Origin: Silurus meridionalis
Taxonomy: Eukaryota > Chordata > Actinopteri > Siluriformes > Siluridae
DNA: 64,000 nucleotides
Direction of reading: 5' to 3'
Assembly (NCBI RefSeq): GCF_014805685.1
Contig: NC_060906.1
Coordinates: forward strand, 18,730,164 to 18,794,163
The first letter of the stretch is position 1, and each line of letters begins with the position of its first letter. The notes under the pieces were generated by a model. The model was given only the letters and a program-made list of their open reading frames with translations, was not told where the DNA came from and did not search any database. Shown here in pieces: positions 12,080 to 23,955 of this stretch. Made by a program: the position numbers and the translations under genes.

Positions 12080-12576
12080 ATCCGTGTAACTTATGCAGTT
12101 TTATTTTTTTAAAGTATTCTACAGGGGATTTAAATTTGTTCTTATAGTACAGTGGATACATAGAAACCAGGCAGTTTTTATAGTACTATAGAGTACTATC
12201 AGTAGCAGATACAATGCTATTTAAGCTCTAAGCAATACAACCATTTCACTGACCCCTAATGAGAGACATGAAGCTGCTCCTTGTTTTTCAAAAGTTTGTC
12301 CAAATTGCCCGGTGTCAAATTCACTTATATTCTTTACTTTTCATTTCAATTCACATTTTTTCAGCTTAAAAATCAAGCAAAAAATGTTGTATTAAACGTT
12401 AAATTTGAAATGAAGATTTGTATCGATAACATTTTCCCTTGTTTCCATTTTTTGCTCTGCTCATATTTGACAGGGCAGGCCACATCAGGGGTCACCACGG
12501 GCCTACTTTATCCTGCGAGCCCTAGTTTGGGCAGTTATTGTGTGCACCAATCATGTACTTAAGTAAAAATACAAAT

Positions 12577-13067
12577 CTTCTACTTTTTCTTCTTCTTCTT
12601 CTTCTTTTTTCGGCTGCTCCCATTAGGGGTCACCACAGCGGATCATCCGTCTCCATACCCCCCTGTCCTCTACATCTGCATCTTTCAACCCAACTACCTG
12701 CATGTCTTCCCTCACCACATCCATAAACCTCCTCCTTGGTCTTCCTCTTTTCCTCCTACCTGGTGTCTCCATCCTCAGCATTCTCCTACTGATATACCCC
12801 ATGTCCCTCCTCTGCACATGTCCAAACCATCTCAATCTCGCCTCCCTCACCTTGTCACCAAAACGTCCTACATGCGCTGCCCCTCTAATAAACTAATTTC
12901 TAATACTGTCCATCCTCGTCACTTCCAACGAAAACCTTAACATCTTCAGCTCTGCTACCTCCAGCTCCACCTCCTGTCTTTTACTCAATGCCACTGTCTC
13001 TAAACCATACAACATCGCGTCCTATAAACTTTCCCTTTCACTCTTGCAGATACTCTTCTATCACACA
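12577..13067 (-). mobile_element. RTE-type LINE 3' end, 5'-truncated, with 16-bp TSD
   Basis: The minus strand encodes the C-terminal tail of a non-LTR reverse transcriptase (RLRWFGHVQRR, then GRRKRGRPRRRFMDVVREDM) as found after the RT domain in RTE-like elements, ending at a stop near 12623. The 3' end has the conserved GGTGACCCCTAATGGGAGCA tail followed by an (AAG)n run. Perfect 16-bp direct repeats AAGTAAAAATACAAAT flank it at 12561-12576 and 13068-13083, which marks a target-primed insertion truncated at its 5' end. The remaining ORF is too short to be functional. Confidence 0.85.
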
Positions 13068-13383
13068 AGTAAAAATACAAATACCCTGCTTAAATATCAC
13101 TCCAATTTATTTAAACATAACTCGATAAAACTTTCCGGAAAAAAACTAGTCTAGAAACTAAAAATGTGCCTATGTTCATACACTATGGAGCTGGCAAAAT
13201 TAATCCATGCATTAAATAAATGTCGGCAAACAGCAGAAACTGTAATCTTAAACTTTTCCCACATGTAAAAGTGTGATTATTTATTCAAATAGATGCTATT
13301 TAAAAAAAAAAAAAAAAAAAGTAAGAAAATAATTATATAAATAAATTGAACTCTAAGAAAATACTTTAGAATATAGACAGAAG

Positions 13384-13545
13384 TTGGTGGACACTTGACC
13401 ATAACAAAAGTATGTGTGGTTTTGGAACATCCCATTCCACATTTAGTTCTCATTTAATAATAACCTCAACTCTTCTGGGAAGATGTTCCACTAGATTTAG
13501 GAGATTGTGGAGATTTGTTTTGATTTCATGACATTTATTCCTAGT
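13384..13545 (-). mobile_element. Tc1-like remnant (transposase C-terminus)
   Basis: The minus strand keeps LLNLVEHLPRRVEVIIK, resembling the end of fish Tc1 transposases, and the plus strand shows the usual terminal-region words (TTGACCATAACA, TGTGGTTTTGGAACATCCCA). It is truncated on both sides. Confidence 0.5.
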
Positions 13546-13571
13546 TGACTTTACTACTGCAATAAATAAAT

Positions 13572-13572
13572 A

Positions 13573-13620
<48 letters not shown>
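13572..13620. repeat. (TG)n(TA)n microsatellite
   Basis: A TG run passes directly into a TA run. Confidence 0.95.
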
Positions 13621-13668
13621 CACATTTATTGTCATAGCTATGATGATGAGCATCACAATTTAATAAAA

Positions 13669-13669
<1 letters not shown>

Positions 13670-13730
<61 letters not shown>
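13670..13730. repeat. (CT)n(CA)n microsatellite
   Basis: A CT run passes directly into a CA run. Confidence 0.95.
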
Positions 13731-13732
<2 letters not shown>

Positions 13733-13751
13733 TGACTTTCAGGGCTTATTT

Positions 13752-13830
13752 CCAGGGTTGCTCAAAGTACACAAACTATATACGTGAGTAAAAGTAGAGA
13801 TGCAGTAGGTAAAATATCACTCCAGTATCC
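13752..13830. repeat. dispersed repeat piece (GTTGCTCAAAGTAC family)
   Basis: The words GAGTAAAAGTAGAGATGCAG and TAAAATATCACTCCAGTA match the sequence interrupted by the LINE at 12577-13067 (TTAAGTAAAAATAC ... CTTAAATATCACTCCA). The two are copies of one older fish repeat. Related words recur near 14390-14520. Confidence 0.5.
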
Positions 13831-13989
13831 AATGTACTATGATACAGATACAAGAAAAAAACCTACTGTCCACCCCTGGAAATTTCAAAAAAGATTACAC
13901 TGGCGCCATCTAGTGAGCAGATCCAAACATTTCCTCTGGAAAAGGAGCACAGATATGCGTAATTACAAAATAATTTCAACAAATTGAAA

Positions 13990-15522
13990 TGATTTTGGAA
14001 CAATAAAATCTGCTCTGTTAAAACATTAATATAACTTTCAACAATAATTCATTTCATTATGTTTGGACAAAGAAGCGTTGCATGCATGATTCCAAAAGCA
14101 TGATATCCACAGTAAAGAATCGAGGTGGGAGCATCAAAATATAAAGCTGTTTCTCTGCAAATGCTAGTGAAACATGGACTGGACAATGCACCATGACATA
14201 TTAGAGAAGATAGAATCTCAGCAACCACGAAACTCAAACTAAGCAGAATTAATACAGTATGTGCTCTGAAACATACCTCCGATGTAACTCAAACCCTGGC
14301 ATGGCCGAGAAAATATCCTGATTCAAATCCCTTTTACAATTTATTTAGGATTGTGAAATAGTGAGTCCATCAGCTTCAGCGGTGTGAAGTATCTGAGAAA
14401 AAGTACTTTGTTATTGTACTTTTAGTTGCTTTCTAGTTTTAATAAATATCAAAGATATAAGCAACTTTTACTCTCTAATCAACTACATTTGTAATTCAAT
14501 ATATGTACTTTTTACTCCAATATAATTTAATTTACAATGACCATTACCAATTACATTTTAAATGGCAGCCTTATCTGCCACAGCTTATTTATTCTGCAGA
14601 AGAGTTGATCGCCATCACCATTTTATTTAATGCTAATGAATCTTCTACTTTGTGACATGATATTTCATTTGTTCATTGAAGATTGACCCTTTTTGAAAGT
14701 TTGCTTTACTATTTTGTCTGTTTTTTTCACTAACATGTTTGATCTTTGTTTTATTCTAGCATGTTAAAGAAGCTGTTGTGTTGCTCTTGGGTAATGCAGT
14801 GTCGAGGTGTACAGTTTGATCTGTATTTTAGGAAATAAACTTCACAAATCAACTGTTTTTGACTTTGTTCAATAAGACTCAAATACTCAACTACTGTTCA
14901 AATCAGAAGACTTTTGCTCAAGTCATATTCGCATTGGTGACTTTTAACGGACTAATGGAATAGGTTTTGCAGAAAGTTATGTATACTTTTAACTCAAGTA
15001 GGATTTTCTGGTTCTCTTTAAACCTCTGATCAGAGGGACCTTCATAACCTTGTGGAACTAAAGATGATTTGTCATGGGGACATTTTTCAACAGGGTTCTT
15101 TTCCTTTCTTTTACACATTTTGCTTCTTAATGAACATTTTTGGTTCATATTTAAAAGTATAAAGTCAACAAACAATGTGTGTGTTATCATAAGTGTATAT
15201 ATATATTCACTGAATCTGTATTTGTATACAAAAACAATAGTGTCTGAATACTTTCCTCTGAGTTTCAACATTTTATTTTATTGAATTTTTTATCTCTGCT
15301 GACAAAAACACATTCTTCATCACGCTCATGCATTACGCACAATCACACGTTACACACTGCGGTTCCCATCGGCTCTGTGTGAATCGAGTCTCTGTGCCTC
15401 TCAGCGTGTCTTCTGAATATGAGCTCTGTTCTGCAAGTTATACTCATCTACATGTACATACCTTCAGCTCAATGTAATTAAGTGACAGTTATAACGATAT
15501 GCTGGGATTCCAGGAATGTCTG

Positions 15523-15526
<4 letters not shown>
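13990..15526. other. intergenic sequence, no gene recognised
   Basis: AT-rich. Apart from repeat words near 14390-14520, nothing is supported. Short open frames here have no protein-like composition. Confidence 0.4.

Positions 15527-15585
<59 letters not shown>
15527..15585. repeat. (CA)n microsatellite
   Basis: About 28 CA units with one CG interruption near the end. Confidence 0.97.
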
Positions 15586-15587
<2 letters not shown>

Positions 15588-15797
15588 TTTCAGTCCATCA
15601 GCAGTAAATATTGTGGAATGTTATCATGTCTTGTGCATGTCATAAATTTGATTGTTTTGCCTGTAGGAAGGTTGTGTTTGGGTGTGTGACACAATGTACA
15701 GCCATTGTTCGTGACTTCCCATGCTGAATGTTTTCTTGTGCAGAGGAAAGTCAACAGTCCTATTAAAGCTACTACAATTACTGTACAAATCCATATA

Positions 15798-16715
15798 ATG
15801 GCAGGAACACTCAGTTACGTAAAGAGAAAAGACATCATCATTACTTTAAGAAATTAAGGTCAGTCAAGTTGAAAAAATCTCAGGAACTTTAGATGTATTC
15901 CCCAATTGCAGTCAACAAAATGATCCAACGATATGATGAAACAGGCTCTCATGCAGTACCTCAAGAGCTACCTCTGCTGTAAACAATACGTATTAGAATT
16001 ACCAGCCTCAGGAACCGCAGAATTTACAAAAATGCTTCTTGGAGTTCAAGTGACAGACATATTTCAACACTATTGAGTTAGGCCTTCATGGCCGAATTGT
16101 GGCAAAGAAAGCCTTACTTTGGAAGAACAACAAGCAAAACACAAGGACATTAGATCAGTGGAAAACTGTCCTATGGTCTAAACAGTCCAAATTTTAGATT
16201 TTTGGTTTTAACCACTGTGTCTTTGTTAGACATAGAGAGGGTGAATATACATGGAAATGCGTAGTTCCCACAGTAAAGCATGGAAAAAGAGGTGTGATGG
16301 TGTGGGGGTGCTTTACTGTGACACTGTTGATGATTTAGTCAAAATTGAGGACACACTTAACCAGCATGGCTACCACAGCATTTTGCAGTGATATGCCATC
16401 CCATTTGGTTTGCACTTCGTGCGACTATCATTGACTATCATGACTCCCAACACACCTCTAGGATATGTAAGAGCTATTTGTCCAAGAAAGTGATGGAGTG
16501 CCACTGTTAAATGACCTGGCCTCCACAATCACCTAATATAAATCCAATTGAGATGATTTGGGATAAGTTGAACTGGAGAGTGAAGAAAAAGCAGCCAACA
16601 AGCACTCACCACCTCTGGGAACTTATCAAGATTTTTGGAAAACCGTTAATTCAATATTACTACCTCACAAGGCTGACTGAGAGAATGCCAAGAATGTGCA
16701 GAGAGAAAAAAATTA
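15798..16715 (+). pseudogene. Tc1-like transposase pseudogene
   Basis: Plus-strand frames together cover a whole Tc1-type transposase in decayed form. A helix-turn-helix region with stops comes first (MAGTLSYVKRKDIIITLRN), then GLHGRIVAKKALLWKNN, then a VKHGKRGVMVWGCF segment between the first and second catalytic residues, then MTWPPQSPNINPIEMIWDKL with the third catalytic Glu, and a C-terminal tail. Several in-frame stops and frameshifts show it is dead. Terminal repeats were not located. Confidence 0.8.
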
Positions 16716-16734
16716 TTATATAAGGTGTGATACT

Positions 16735-17504
16735 GTATATCTCTATGTAAAAAATTGTGTCAGCCAAATTGTTCTTTAATGCTCTGACTCCAGTCTGATT
16801 TCCAGTTTCCCAGGCTTTGTGGATGTTATCTATATTTGATGTTGGAAGAATCCTTTCACTGACACTTCACAAAGGAACATAGACATCAGGCTGAAATGTT
16901 TTGATATAAATGCAAGCAGATGTTATAGTAGATTTATGCTGGAGAAGTTATAGAGATCTGAATTAAAGCTGCAGTGATGGCCCACAGGTGCACACCAACA
17001 TTTTATTACATTTTCCTCCTTAAATAAAAACCGAGGTCAGTGTGTCTGAGGTGAACTGATGAACATAGAAGCTGCATATCAGAACATATTCTATTTTATA
17101 GTACCATGAAATAGTGTATTGAGATCTACATTATGTACGCTTTATTTTCAACAAAAATGCATTGTTTCAGCAATATTGAAATATTAGCATTTTGAAAATA
17201 CGTTATTATTAGGAACCATTAAAAGTATGAAACTGGTTTGTTATCAAATTGTATTGTTCTGTGACTTGCTAATTTGAGGTTTTAAGCTTAAATGAACAAA
17301 TATTTAACATGTGACCTGAGCATGGAAAGATGATTATTTATACCTAATGTAGACTGCAAAATGATATCAGAGTGCTATTAATTCTCTCCTGGCAGCAGTG
17401 ATGGATTAAGAAATCCTGGGACCCTGGGCAGCAACCCAAGCCGGGCCCACCCTTCTCACACCACTACATATAAACCAAAGCAAGAAACACTTATCACCCC
17501 ACAC
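16735..17504. other. intergenic sequence, nothing recognised
   Basis: AT-rich, with no supported feature. The stretch near 17400-17460 (GGGACCCTGGGCAGCAACCC) looks like part of a dispersed repeat but is not identified. Confidence 0.35.
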
Positions 17505-17757
17505 TACCCTGCCTCACCATGAAACCCAACACATGCTAAATAAAATGCACATATTACTATGTTACACATTTAATTTGAGTATTTGAGAAGCCTCGATAGC
17601 AGCTTCTTTCTTGCAATACTTCATCCTTAATAAGTAAATGCGAGGCATTGTGTTTAAAGAAGGTTCACTATAAACGGTTTGTGAATAGATTTGTATTAAA
17701 GTCTTCATTATTACAGCAGCAGTTCATGGATACAAATCTATAGAATCCAGGGGAAAC
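17505..17757 (+). repeat. dispersed direct repeat, copy 1
   Basis: Shares long words with 19115-19391 in the same orientation: CCCAACACATG, TTACACATTTA, CCTTAATAAGTAAAT and, near the end, CAGCAGCAGTTCATGGATAC. Copy 1 lacks about 35 bp present in copy 2. The family was not recognised. Confidence 0.8.
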
Positions 17758-19114
17758 ATAATCACTGAAGCAAGGGAGGGTTTTTTTAACCAGATAAAGA
17801 CATCCAAAGCTTCAGATGGTGAGTCTTCATGTCTACTCTTACACTTACTGTATCATTACAGATCCATTTGAAAAGCACAATGACATCTTTTACAATACAA
17901 TAATTCAATTTTTCTTTTTATTACTCCAGATCCATGGGCCAAATCCTGAATGATCACCCAAGCCAAAATAGTCATGTTCTACAATTTTAGTGTATTAAAT
18001 GCTTTCAATTTATGAGTTTGAACTTTGGCTGAGATGGATTTCTGAAAAAGAAAAAAGGGAAAAAAAAAACCCACAGGCAGACAGGCTCAGATTTTAATCA
18101 CCTGACTCATTACAGCTCAGGACTTTTCCCTGAAATGAGTCTAAAGTTTTATAAAGGGTATGTCTGAAGATGATGTCATCAGGAATGATCAGCCTGGAAT
18201 GAAGCAAGTACTGTCAGCTGCTATACCATCCATGATGCTTATGCACCGCTGACAATGATCACTGATGCAGTAGTGCTTTAAAGTGTTCATGTCAAAGTGA
18301 CATACCACCGAGTCAAATGGCACAGAGACAAAAATACATTACTGTCATTGCAGTCACATTTTCAAAAATATGAAAATCTTACAAGCATATATGTGAAATG
18401 TTCTTTCTTCTGAGAGAATATAAAAAAAATCCATATCACAATTATTCGTAGAAATCTCAACAGAAACATGTCTGCCATTACAAGGCCATTGCATTTTCAT
18501 AAATATTGCTACTATACTATTAAATAAGTAAGAATTTAAATAGTGACATTACTCAAACATGAAAGGAAACAGACACAAGTATGTCTCCATACCAGCAGTG
18601 AGTTACAAAATTAGTTATTATAATGCTGAATCCCATTGAAATAAACCTTTATAAATATGTATATAGTTTTACGGCAGATGGAAGAGAGAACGTTTCATGT
18701 ATTCAAATAGACAAAGGAAGAATATTTTCTGCTTTGTAACAGGCAAAATATTCATGACACTGCTGGGCAGATGCATTTTTTTCCCAGTTCCAGCATTTGC
18801 TTAATGCACCACAGTCTTCACTGTCGTCATCTTAGGGAATTTTTGGTTAGCTATATAGTGCATTACTGAAAATCTCATGTTGCGGGGTTACATTTTGTCA
18901 TTCCTCTAAGGCCTTTAAAATCATATCATTTCACAGTTTTTTTTGTTATTCATCTCATTTACTAATATGAAAGTACTATTAATAGTATATACAAAACCCA
19001 CCTATAGTTTTGGTTGGATTTTTTCATTATGGTACATACTGTCATAGACATACCAAACCATTTGGATTCTAAAGTGCAAACTGTTTAAAAAGATCCATAT
19101 TGGTAGAGAAAAAG
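17758..19114. other. intergenic sequence, nothing recognised
   Basis: AT-rich spacer between the two direct repeats. No coding or RNA feature seen. Confidence 0.35.
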
Positions 19115-19391
19115 TACCCCCATGCCCCACCATGAATACCCAACACATGTTAAATAAAATGCATATATTACCATGTTACACATTTATTTTGAGCATTTGA
19201 GCACCCTCAGTGCTACATAGCAAATTGTCTGTGGGTAGCTGGCTTCTTTATTGCATTACTTCCTCCTTAATAAGTAAATAAGAGTCATTGCTTTCAAAAA
19301 AGATTCAGTGTATTGTGAATAGGTTTGTATTAACGTCTTTGTGACTACAGCAGCAGTTCATGGATACAAATCTATATTATCCAGGGGAAAT
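19115..19391 (+). repeat. dispersed direct repeat, copy 2
   Basis: Partner of 17505-17757, about 1.6 kb away, with an extra segment (CTACATAGCAAATTGTCTGT region). Both copies end at a CCAGGGGAAA word, suggesting a shared element boundary. Confidence 0.8.
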
Positions 19392-19542
19392 GAACAGGCA
19401 AACAGGGCACGGTAAAAAAAACAGAAACTCAAATGTTCAATGAGCTTCATGTATGGTAAAGGAAACAAAAACATTTGCAAATTTATTATCTGTTCTTTTG
19501 TGTAATGTGTAGTTGGATTAGACAATGAGCCCTTACTGTAGT

Positions 19543-20068
19543 CTATCCACTTTTTATTGGCAAAAATATCAAGACACCTGTCCTTCACACCCATAATATG
19601 TATTCTTTTCCTAAACTGTTGCCAGAAAGTATATCTTAAAATTAAATGCACAAAATTACGTCTACATTTTTTGTACACTGTAGCATTTTCCTTCACTGGA
19701 ACTGATAATCTTAAACTTATTCCACTATCACAATGCCTCTGTGCACAAAACAAGCCCCTTGAAACATAGTTTGCAAAGGTTAGTGTAGAGGAATTCACAT
19801 GGTCTTTACAAAACCCTGACCGCAACCCCACTGAACACCTTTCGGATGAACTGGAACACCAGCTGCACTCCTAAGCATCATTGGATGACCTCACTAATAT
19901 TCATGTAGTTGAATAATAGCCAAGATTTACTGTAAATCCTTCCCAGAAGAGTGGGGGTTATTATGACAACATGGGGGGAATAAATCTTAAATGTGATGTT
20001 CAAAATGGGGGTGTTAGTAAGGGTGTTAAAGGAGTTATTTGTCCACAAACGTTTGGCCGTACAGTGTA
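19543..20068 (+). mobile_element. decayed Tc1-like element
   Basis: The right end, read in reverse, begins TACACTGTACGGCCAAACGT, and the left end carries TTGGCAAAAATATCAAGACA. The interior encodes a broken transposase C-terminus, NPDRNPTEHLSDELEHQLHS, containing the third catalytic Glu. The minus-strand 157-residue ORF over it (19358-19831) is not meaningful. Confidence 0.65.
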
Positions 20069-21589
20069 CTTTTAGCTTCCCCTCTAATGCAATTCATTTT
20101 GTTCATGTTCATTACACCAGTGACTGCATTTCACAGGCACATTTCTCAGTCGCTGTCGATGACGTGTTACACGTGTCAGCGTAGTGGGCTGAAAAATCGA
20201 CATTTCTTTGCAACAAACCATCTGATTATAGATTTTATATTTGAACAGCTGATGGGGGTTTAGTACAACCCATTTATATCAACCGGATGTGCATTACAGG
20301 AAGGTGGTGAGGAAAAACATAATAAAAACCTTGTGGAGTGGCAATGGGATATATAGAAAGTCTAATGTTGGTTAATGAGGAACAGGTTTACTGAGGTAGA
20401 ATGATGATGATTGGGAGTGATGTAAAGATTGGGCTGGAGTGTTGGAGGATACAGGAGCAGCAGTTGATCCAGTGTGACTCATTATTTAGTTAATTTTATG
20501 TTCTTTTTAAATAAATATAACCTTGGCAAACATGATATTAAACACAGAATTTATTGGACATAAACGCTATATACAGTATATCTCTTCTTTTCTGACATTA
20601 CAGAGCTGTGTGGGTTCAGTGTGAGTCTGGATCACTTTTTTCCTCAAAGCATGCCATATACTAAATGCAGTTTGGAGGTAAAATCCTGTGTTGGAAATGG
20701 TTTGTGTGATCATTTATAAGATTTTCTGAATTAAAATAAGTTGCTCTCACAAAAGTGAAAATGAGAGAAAACTGCTTAAATTGATAAACTGGCTCCTTAC
20801 ATATCACTTTTGTAGACCAAAGCATGGTATATGAAAACATTTCCATAGCATGTTTCCATAAAGAATGAAAGTCCTAGTATATTGTTGGTGGGGAAAAATA
20901 TATTTGTTGTTTTTTTTTTTTTTTTGGCCACCTCACATATGTTTACATTTTATCTAAAATGAGCCATATGGAAAAGACATGCAATCTGCACCAATGCTAA
21001 CAATGCTAATTTGGTCATTATTTTGAATTTTTTACCTTTATGACCTCTTTAATGCCTAATGCATTTAATGCCTCTAGCACCTCATTAACAATCCGTGTAC
21101 GCAAACACACATTCAGTGACCTCATTGAGGGTAACCTGAGGTGTGTTGGTGTGAATGTTTGAAGTCCTGCCAGATAAGTCACACTTCAGTGAGGGTGTTG
21201 TAAAAGTTGCTTGCTGCATCTTTATAGGCCGTGTAAAGCTCTGTATGATGATGGACGTTATCATGGCATGGGATCTCTTAGTGGGAAAAAATGTGGTGTG
21301 AGATCATCTTCATTTTTTTGTAGTAATGGATTTTACAGATTAAACACTGGTATAAAATTATAAACTGGGGCAAATAGAGTGATGAATATACAGTGACCTA
21401 TTTGGTTCACATGGGATTTGGTGAGGTTACAGATCCTGCGGGATTGATTCTTTTTTGGGTAAAAAAAAGATAATTATACATAAAAGACATAATCCCTGGT
21501 GTTACGTGTCATGAATGACCTATGGGGCTGTTTTTACCAAAAAGACCTTATTGAGAACCATGTGAGTATTAATTCAGATTGGTAATAAC
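20069..21589. other. intergenic sequence, nothing recognised
   Basis: No coding frame or repeat family supported. Confidence 0.35.
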
Positions 21590-21690
21590 GCTCTTAACAA
21601 TGGACATTGCCACACAGCAGCTTTACAGAAATCCGATTTAAGGAATGAGACAGGGTTGAACGTGGCAAGAAAAACATTCTGGTGAATGCT
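21590..21690 (-). repeat. teleost dispersed repeat (copy 2 of 3)
   Basis: In reverse it reads TTTTTCTTGCCACGTTCAAC ... TTTCTGTAAAGCTGCTGTGT ... CAATGTCCATTGTTAAGAGC, the same family as 4005-4112 and 44636-44780. Confidence 0.55.
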
Positions 21691-22216
21691 TTGATAGAAT
21701 ATTAATAATTAAAATTTGGCTAAATTAAAACACTGGCTTTGTTTTTTGTTCTGTTTTGAAATGGTTAAGGTGATCAAGGATATCATATTATAGTCACTTA
21801 ATTTTTGTTAAAAAATAGTGAGAAACATGAATATGACCTGTCAAATATTAGTGATATTGTATTCATTTCTTTTTTAACTATAATAATACATTTTGTTTTC
21901 CCATTTAAAAGCTTTGACCTGGTCTGACCTGGATGCTTCTTTTGTGGTCCAAATGTCCTTAGTATAAAATAAAAAAATCATGGCTTTCATCTCTTAATTG
22001 AGTTTGATTCTATATATTTAACATAACCCCAACACACAGTTTTGATCATTTAACATAAAGGAGGCTATACTATAGCACAAGATGATCTATGTTTGTCTTA
22101 AACATGTTAAATAAAGCCTGACACTGTACATTTAACGTGAACACAGCCCTGGTTTTGGGATAAACTTGTGCCAGTGTTTACCAGGTCCATTTCAGGGGGT
22201 ATAATATGGCATAGCT

Positions 22217-22300
22217 GGAATGATCTCTGTATTTATGGGGGAGTCTGAGAGCTCAGCTGTCAGCTGGGCCTGGAAAGCTCGGCCACAATCTGCTCAGCTG
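22217..22300 (+). promoter_or_regulatory. cluster of muscle-type motifs upstream of filip1
   Basis: Within 84 bp there is a GGAATG M-CAT/TEAD site (22217-22222), an A/T-rich TATTTATG word resembling a MEF2 half (22230-22237) and three CAGCTG E-boxes (22254, 22261, 22295). It lies about 0.3-0.6 kb upstream of the candidate filip1 first exon. FILIP1 is known to be expressed in heart and skeletal muscle. Enhancer function is an inference. Confidence 0.35.
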
Positions 22301-22525
22301 CTAACAGCAATGAGTGAATGAGAACACAGGTTAAATATAGACACAGTTCTGGTCCATACACTTCGTCCACCACTTTAATTTCACTCTGTGGAACAAAAAG
22401 GAGGAGTGGGAATCTACCTACAGTCTGCTTGGCTCTCTCTGACTTTGCTTACTTGGAGCTCTGAGCTTAAATTTTTAAGTTCTGGTGGTGATAGAGAATA
22501 TCTGACCACCTCCTTTCTCTGATTG

Positions 22526-22530
<5 letters not shown>

Positions 22531-22602
<72 letters not shown>
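22531..22602. repeat. (CT)n microsatellite next to filip1 exon 1
   Basis: About 36 uninterrupted CT units. An inverted CCAAT box (ATTGG, 22522-22526) directly precedes it and the candidate filip1 first exon directly follows. Confidence 0.97.
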
Positions 22603-22603
<1 letters not shown>

Positions 22604-22609
22604 ACACAC

Positions 22610-22858
22610 TCCCCTTTCTCTCTCGTCTCCTTCTAAGCATGTCAGAGTGTCTCTGCTGGCTCTCAGAGTTCGAGAGAGGACAAAACACAGACAGGGAGTT
22701 AGAGGGAGGAAAGAGGGACGGAAAGAGATCTCTTTCACATGGTGTGTCATTCTGGGCTGTTCAACTGAAGCAGAAGTCAGAAAAAGGACTGACATTTATT
22801 TTTGAGGATTTCTTTTAGATTTCTGTAAGCACTCATCCTTAAGGACCATTGTTGAAAG
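22610..22858 (+). other. filip1: candidate non-coding exon 1 of filip1
   Basis: The first coding exon of filip1 begins one base before the ATG, so an upstream non-coding exon must exist. Here a non-repetitive segment with an ATTGG box upstream ends in a good donor (GAAAG then GTAGGG, last exon base 22858). The start is not defined. This rests on the donor, the promoter-like context and position, and would be settled by RNA evidence. Confidence 0.4.
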
Positions 22859-23714
22859 GTAGGGCACTGCTCTCATTTCTCTGGTGTTGGTTTGTGTCTG
22901 ATATTCAACCCAAGTATAAGGAAGTGTCATGTGTCATGTGAAGTGTCATAAAACTGAGCAAAAACCTTGTGGGGAAAATGATTACTGAACATTTTCACTT
23001 TTGCAACAGTGCCTTTCCCACATCCAGTGGGAATACACGTCTTTGACATGTCTGCACAGATTCAGCCTTTTAATCTTTCTTCTTTCCCTTGTTCATTATT
23101 GATTTATGTCTATGGGAATGATAATCACCAAAACTGTAACATGTGTGCATTGACTCATTGCTGTACAACTCATGCGAGTTATGCGCAGAGTCCAACATTT
23201 GAGGAAAAGCAATCATTCAAAACTTTCTGGCTGCAATTCGAAGTTTCAGCAGTCTCTGCTCAGGAAGTGCTTGCATACGTTGCCTTAATGGATTACATCT
23301 CGGAGAGCTCAGCATCACACCCAGGAGAGTAAAGTGAGAGGTATGCTGTCAGCCTTGACAAGGAAATGATACAGTGACAATGTTATAAGTCAGACTCAAA
23401 CACTGCCCACAGCCCTACAATCTCCTTGGAGATGTTTAAACAATTCAATTTGTAACACATAGGAGCCGAACACAATAATGTCCCAAAATAGAGACAAATA
23501 AAAATTTATTTTATGTAATGTTTTATTTTTATTCAATATGTAACCCGTTAACCACATCAAGTCATTTGGTAACATGCTGTATAATGTTCAGTAAAAATAA
23601 ACAAAACCAAGCTTTAGTATTTATCAAAACGCGACTGTTATGGGGGCAGCCATCTTGGACAATCACATTTTCCAAGGTGCACTTGCAATGGAAAGCTTGA
23701 GGTTGTAGTGGTGG

Positions 23715-23717
<3 letters not shown>

Positions 23718-23774
<57 letters not shown>
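23718..23774. repeat. (AT)n microsatellite
   Basis: Perfect AT run abutting the 3' end of the SINE at 23775-23955, so it may have grown from the SINE tail. Confidence 0.95.
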
Positions 23775-23777
<3 letters not shown>

Positions 23778-23955
23778 CATTTAAGACATTTGGCAGAGTC
23801 CCTTATACATAGCAACTTACAATAATCTCATTTATATAACTGAGTAGTTGAGATGTTAGGTCATGCAGTGGCAGTTTTTTGGGGGGGCAAGGATTTGAAC
23901 TCATGACCTTCTGAGCAGAAGTCCACCATTTTAACCAGTGAGCTAACAGCCCCAC
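23775..23955 (-). mobile_element. tRNA-derived SINE (reverse copy)
   Basis: On the minus strand a tRNA-like head is visible, with an A-box-like TTAGCTCACTGGTTAAAATG and a B box GAGTTCAAATCC. The tail is the TTGCTATGTATAAGGGACTC / TGCCAAATG type shared with the SINEs at 37194-37351 and 42561-42742. Diverged. Confidence 0.7.

Noticed and set aside
22467..22795. Arg-Glu repeat open frames on the minus strand
   Set aside because: Translation of the (CT)n tract; no protein family.
23009..23332. 107-residue plus-strand open frame in filip1 intron 1
   Set aside because: No recognisable domain, no splice or promoter support; probably chance.
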